In this document: one piece after another, positions 59,525-64,000 of the stretch
Layout of the letters: every line of letters starts with the position of its first letter
How positions within the stretch are numbered: the stretch's first letter is position 1
DNA from: Trametopsis cervina
Lineage: Eukaryota > Basidiomycota > Agaricomycetes > Polyporales > Irpicaceae
NCBI GenBank assembly: GCA_022385755.1
Contig: MU278357.1
Span: 124,001 to 188,000, forward strand
DNA: 64,000 bases
Direction of reading: 5' to 3'
Notes under the pieces: generated by a model
Told to the model about the DNA's origin: nothing
Seen by the model: the letters and a program-made list of their open reading frames with translations, nothing else
The model's database searches: none
Made by a program: the position numbers and the translations under genes

Positions 59525-61132
59525 ATGGCCCCCGTCGCAACCAATGAAAGCACCAACGGCACGACTAATGGGACGCCCCAGTCCCACGTGCCTGCGAAAG
59601 TCTTCAATCCATTCTATTCTCCGCCGTCTTCCGATGAGAACGATGGTGATTACAAGTTTGCCAATTATAAGGTGGGTCGATTCGTGTGTGGGGATGGCTA
59701 TCTGTTTACGTACTGATCATGCTGTAGCCTCGTTTCCCAGACGTGAAGTGGGAGCCTCTCCGGGAGCTGGAGGTCACTGAACGTGGTCTCTTTGCGGACC
59801 CTGAGAAGAAGGCTCTCCTAAGTGCTGCCAGCAAGATCCAGCACTACACGCCCACTATTGGGACCGAGCTGTCTGGCATTGACTTACGGCAGCTTACACC
59901 GGAACAGAAGGACGAGCTGTACGTACCCCTCGTGTTTTCCCATTGTAAACCGTGCAGCTGACCATCGAACAGCGCTTTGCTCGTGGCAGAAAGAGGAGTC
60001 GTGTGTAAGTGCAGCCTAGTCGTCGTCGTTATTACGTTTATTTAGCGATACTCCAGTCTTCCGTGACCAAGACATCAGCATCCGAGAGCTGCTTGATTTG
60101 CATCGCCACTTTGGCCCGCTTCACAAGCATGCGACTACCGGTGTCCCGCGTGAACCTGGCCTGGAAGAAGTGCACGGTTTGTCTCGTGTTTCCTTATATG
60201 TTCCCTATTGGGATACTCACTTCTATCGCGATTAGTCGTCTACAATGACGCTTCTCGACGTCCTGATCCTAGTTCCTTCGCCAAGATTGATCTGTGGCAC
60301 TCCGATGTAACATATGAGATCCAGCCTCCTTCGACTACTTCCCTGAAGGTGATCGAAGGACCTCCGTACGGTGGCGACACGCTCTGGTCCTCGGGGTGAG
60401 TCCTCATTGCAGCCTTCGCGGGAGCACACGAGGCTAAATATCTGTCATCAGCTACGCATTATACTCCTCATTCAGCCCGTTCTTCCAGAAATACCTCGAG
60501 TCACTGTACGCAGTGCACAGTGCCGTGGCGCAAGCTGACGGTGCCCGTGCGGCAGGCCAGACTGTGCGTCGCGAGCCAATTGAGACCATCCACCCCGTGG
60601 TGCGTGTTCACCCGGCTACGGGATGGAAGTCGGTCTACGTCAATCCCGGTAAGTCCTATTCCAAATACCAGCACCTCGCAGCACACATGACTTATGTGAA
60701 CCATCTCGCGTAGGCTTCACCCGCCGCATTGTGGGAGTACCGAAGTCAGAGTCGGACGCCATCCTCAACCTTCTCTTCCACCAGATTAGTGACAACCCGG
60801 ACTTCCAAGTGCGCTTCCACTGGGAGCCCAACTCCATCGCGTTCTGGGACAACCGAGTACGTCGTGTTCTCCCACATGTGTGCTTCGAGCGCTGAGACCG
60901 GTCATGCGAACAGATTGTCACGCACTCTGCCACATTTGACTTCTACCCACACACGCGCCACGCGCTCCGCGCAACACCCCACGGCGAAAAACCGATCTCG
61001 GTCGAAGAATACGAGCGTTCCGGCAAGGTTGCCAAAGACCGCCAGCTCGAGATCTGGAAGCAGAGCGGGATTGCGCTGCCCGACCGCGAGAACTTGGGCA
61101 AGAGCAGCACACCGCGGGGATACAATGATTGA
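59525..61132 (+). CDS. TauD/TfdA-type alpha-ketoglutarate dioxygenase
   Basis: Non-haem Fe(II)/2-oxoglutarate oxygenase, related to fungal sulfonate dioxygenases such as Jlp1 that release sulfite from taurine-like compounds. Start MAPVATNESTNGTTNG at 59525; about seven introns. Exons carry PRFPDVKWEPLRELEV, IGTELSGIDLRQLTPEQKDE and FFRDQDISIRELLDLHRHFG. The iron motif is LWHSDVTYEIQPP (His-x-Asp). Then come PPYGGDTLWSS, VHPATGWKSVYVNPGFTRRI and QVRFHWEPNSIAFWDNR. The last exon supplies the third iron ligand and the 2-oxoglutarate-binding Arg in THSATFDFYPHTRHALR. The C-terminus is polar and disordered. Family is certain. The substrate is not: fungal members act on taurine, alkyl sulfates or other sulfonates. 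A strong TATA box suggests inducible expression. Confidence 0.9.
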
Positions 61133-61751
61133 GGTTGCAGTGCCTCGCAAAGGAAAACGATGATGGCGTATGCCAGATGGATCGCGTGTTGGGATGATAG
61201 TAGACTGTTCCGCGTGGCTTGTGTATACATCAACCTGTTGTATGTACCTTCTTATGACGATGACACGAGGATCAGACAATGAGGGATCTTCTTCCTCCCC
61301 ACCGGCAGTACAAGATCGATCGTCCCTCAAATCGTTAGATGGATCCATGCATCTGTCATGTCCGCAGCTGCTGCCCCTCGATACCGACAAGGATCGTCGA
61401 GATCCATCCAAATCCCAAGATGCAAATTTGTCATTTTTGCTTTTTACTATACCGCAAGTAACTGGCACATACGGGCGATCTCTACTGAGAATCAATACTA
61501 GCACGAAGAATATTAAATCGAGAGCGAAGCAGTGGAGGAAGGTACACCAAGATAACAAATGGAGAACGAAAAAGAAACAAATGAGGGTGAGCAGTGTCTC
61601 GCGGTGTAGCAGACATAGATACGGTACCAAACCGGCCACATTACCAGGGCCTCGATTACAGAACGAAAGTGATACAAAGAGCCTTTAAAGAGTAGTGCAC
61701 ATCTGCCAGGGAAGAGCGAATAAATCATATTACTAATTTTCGTGACCGATA
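61133..61751. other. intergenic between convergent genes
   Basis: About 0.6 kb between the stop codons of the dioxygenase and the GATA factor. Frames here look like shadows. Probably 3' UTRs. Confidence 0.45.
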
Positions 61752-63930
61752 TTACTGCGGGGAAGCACGCGCGTGTTGAACTGGCTGGCGTATGAACGAC
61801 TGTTCAGGGGGGTATCGACCGGCGGCGGTCCAGGGAGGGGGAGGGATAGGGCCTCCTGCCATCCCATGCTCGTGATTCGGAGGGGTGGGCATCATTTGAT
61901 GAGCGTTCGGCGCAGGTTGGCTCTGACCAGCAACGGGTATCAGCTGATACGCGGCACCGTGGGGAGGAGGGGCATGCATTTGCTGCTGGTCGTACGCAGG
62001 AGCGGGCGCGGATCCGCCGTGGTGAGGGGGAGGTGGCTGACCAGGCGGCGGGGCCTGCGCTTGATGAGGCTCGCTGCCCTCGCCTGTTGTACCCCGGGCA
62101 GACGCAGTCGAGGCCCGTAAAGTCTGCAAGTCTATGGGCATCGGTTTGCCATCTGCACCTAAGGTCTTGTCGCGTTTACGCATCAACTTTGCATAGTCTA
62201 AATTCATCGTCAGTGAGAGAAACAGCCGGAAGCAACCGAATAGTGCTTACGCAAACCGCACGCATTGCACAAAGTCCTCGCGCCATCAGGGCCACGTCGC
62301 CACTCCGGAGTCTCCCGTATATTACAAGAATGACATTTGCCGGGAGGAGTTGCTCGCTACAGTCGTTGCACACGTCAGAATGCTGTCGGGACATCCAGAC
62401 TGATACTCACACTACGTTTCCTGTATTTGCTCTTTGGCTGTCCAGGAGTATTGGCACCCGAACTGGTGGCACGTTTGCTCCGAATAATCTCCATATCCTG
62501 CTCGGCAGTGGACTGCAAATCGTCCTATCAACGGTCAAAACGTGATGACTACTGCATGACTATCGTGAAACGCACCTCTGACTGACCGGGCGTGTCCTCT
62601 TCTCGAGAAACATCTTCCCACGGCCTCTTGGGAGCGCGGGCATCCTCCGAAAACGCACTCTGTGGTGCATGTGCTTCAGGCGATGCTACTCGCTTTAGCT
62701 CCTCCAACAATCGTACAACTGTTGACGCGAAAAGTGTCATCTTGCGCAGCTCATCGGGCGGAGGCTGATACTGCGATTGGCCTTGGCCTTGGCCTGTGTG
62801 CCACATTAGCCGTTGCATAAGCTATATCTGGTTCGTACGCACCATATCGATTGGCAAAGCTCCAGAGCGCACTGCAGTGATGCACAATCTGTCAGTAAAG
62901 GTTAGCATCAACTTAAGCGCGCGGATGAAGACCAGGGTCACCTCGTTGATTATGTTGTCTTTGGATCCCCGCTCGGGCTCAGGTGCCGGAGCTGGTGGAG
63001 GATTCCGTGGTTCCACGTTCGCTGGCACGATTGGGGTGGTCCTGATGTAGTTTTCGTACGGTGGAGGTGGAGGTGCCGGAGCCTGTGTGTTATGCCAATG
63101 CTCAGCAGGAGGTTGATACGAGTTGTTCGGTGCAGGTTGATGTTGATGCGGGTGCTGAGCTGGCGGCTGCGCCGGAGTAGGCTGCACAGTGTATCCTCTA
63201 TGCGCCATTTGATTTGGGTAAGGGTATGGCTGGTTGGTTTGCAGGTAGTTCGGAGGTGGATGGGGCTGCTCTGGAGAGCTTTGCGGAGGAGGAGCGGGAG
63301 CGTTATTGTAGGAGGCTGAGGAATGTTGGGCCTGTTGTGGGTGGCCTAGATTACCAGACTATCGAGAAATAGCGTCAGCTTCATCATTCTCGGACAACGA
63401 GTTCAAGAAAACTAAGGAATATTGCAGACAACAAAGCTGCTTACGTGTGGAGACCGCCCGGCAGAGGCGCCAACGGTAGAACTCGAACGGACACGCTTCG
63501 AAGAGGCCTGAGGTGCGGGATTTCCGCGACCGTGGCCCGGAACAGCCCCGTTCATATGAGTCGTCTCTGGGGGGTAAGGCATTCCAGCTTGGGCATACCC
63601 TGCATCCGACTTGCGGCTCATTTTGTGAGTCGTTTTGACAGGGTCAGGAGGTGGAGGCATTGTAGAAGCATGCTGAGACGACCCGTTAGCGTTGGGCTGC
63701 GCGTTTCGGGACCAGGCGGCGTGCTGGTGTCGAGCCTGGTGGGCTGATTGCAGCGAGCTGTGCTCTGAGCCGTTTGGAATTTGTGTGCCCTCCTGGTGCG
63801 GAGGTTGGGTAGGAAAGTTCAAATCCTTGATTGAAGGCAGCCGCAAGTCCCCGGTCATCGACGGCACACCCCCGGACGACGACTGAGGATGAGGGGCATA
63901 GGGAGAAACAAGAGTGTGTGCGGTGGCCAT
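61752..63930 (-). CDS. GATA zinc-finger transcription factor, NsdD/SUB-1 type
   Basis: Developmental regulator family; in ascomycetes NsdD and SUB-1 promote sexual development and light responses. Start [20 protein letters not shown] at 63930; about five introns. The N-terminus has a short conserved element [12 protein letters not shown] and then long Gln/Pro/His-rich sequence. A helical region ([20 protein letters not shown]) follows, then a basic segment ending KSKYRKR. One GATA finger is split by an intron: [18 protein letters not shown] continues [10 protein letters not shown], with C-x2-C-x18-C-x2-C spacing; the next exon brings [16 protein letters not shown]. The [17 protein letters not shown] wording is typical of the NsdD subfamily and unlike AreA or WC-2. 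The last 130 residues are Pro-rich. Target genes are unknown here. Confidence 0.88.
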
Positions 63931-64000
63931 GACTGCGAGAGTTCACGGCAAAAGCAACCCAGTCTGATGAGCGCAAGAGAGGGAGTATCTTGTACTCGTA

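Overview
The window looks like nuclear DNA of a filamentous basidiomycete, most likely an Agaricomycete. Nearly every gene is cut into short exons by GT-AG introns of about 45-60 nt. The gene content also fits: a class III GH18 chitinase, expanded AIG1-like GTPases with coiled-coil tails, a BTB protein with a C-terminal Cys-x2-Cys, a Whi5/Nrm1-like repressor, an NsdD-type GATA factor and RGG-tailed Xrn1. I recognise no transposon, tRNA, rRNA or organellar DNA. All gene models are hand-spliced from the sequence; where a model closes in frame across every junction I say so.

Layout. 0-6.3 kb: Ypi1 phosphatase-1 inhibitor (-), GH18 chitinase (-), Rai1/DXO decapping nuclease (-). 6.7-10.8 kb: a small Cys-rich coiled-coil protein (+) and two tandem AIG1-like GTPases (+). 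11.5-18 kb: a 744-aa unrecognised protein (+), a BTB protein (-), the Asterix subunit of the ER PAT complex (+), glycerol dehydrogenase (-). 19.2-22.6 kb: two more GTPases, head to head. 23.4-31.1 kb: Whi5-like repressor (-), MFS sugar transporter (-), amidase (-). 31.7-35.3 kb: mitochondrial Lon protease (+). 35.5-43.9 kb: two large low-complexity proteins with similar C-terminal modules, transcribed in opposite directions on either side of a cytochrome-b5 gene. 47-64 kb: C2H2 zinc-finger factor (+), GMP synthase (-), PrpF-like isomerase (+), Xrn1 (-), TauD-type dioxygenase (+) and an NsdD-type GATA factor (-). Gene-poor stretches lie at 3.1-4.7, 18.0-19.2, 43.9-47.2, 48.6-49.6 and 58.6-59.5 kb.

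Most of this is housekeeping or regulation without an operon-like theme. The most distinctive unit is the set of four AIG1-like GTPases between 7.8 and 22.6 kb. They share a fixed gene architecture: a tiny first exon, a 34-nt exon holding the P-loop, and identical intron phases. They share an unusual T-x-M-W sequence where a GTPase specificity motif is expected. They differ in their C-terminal ends: two have CaaX-like tetrapeptides and two have amphipathic helices, which suggests a membrane-targeted family built by duplication. A second theme is extreme microexons: 4, 11 and 17 nt at the start of XRN1, and 8 and 20 nt in the chitinase. Automated gene callers would probably miss these and mis-annotate the protein N-termini.
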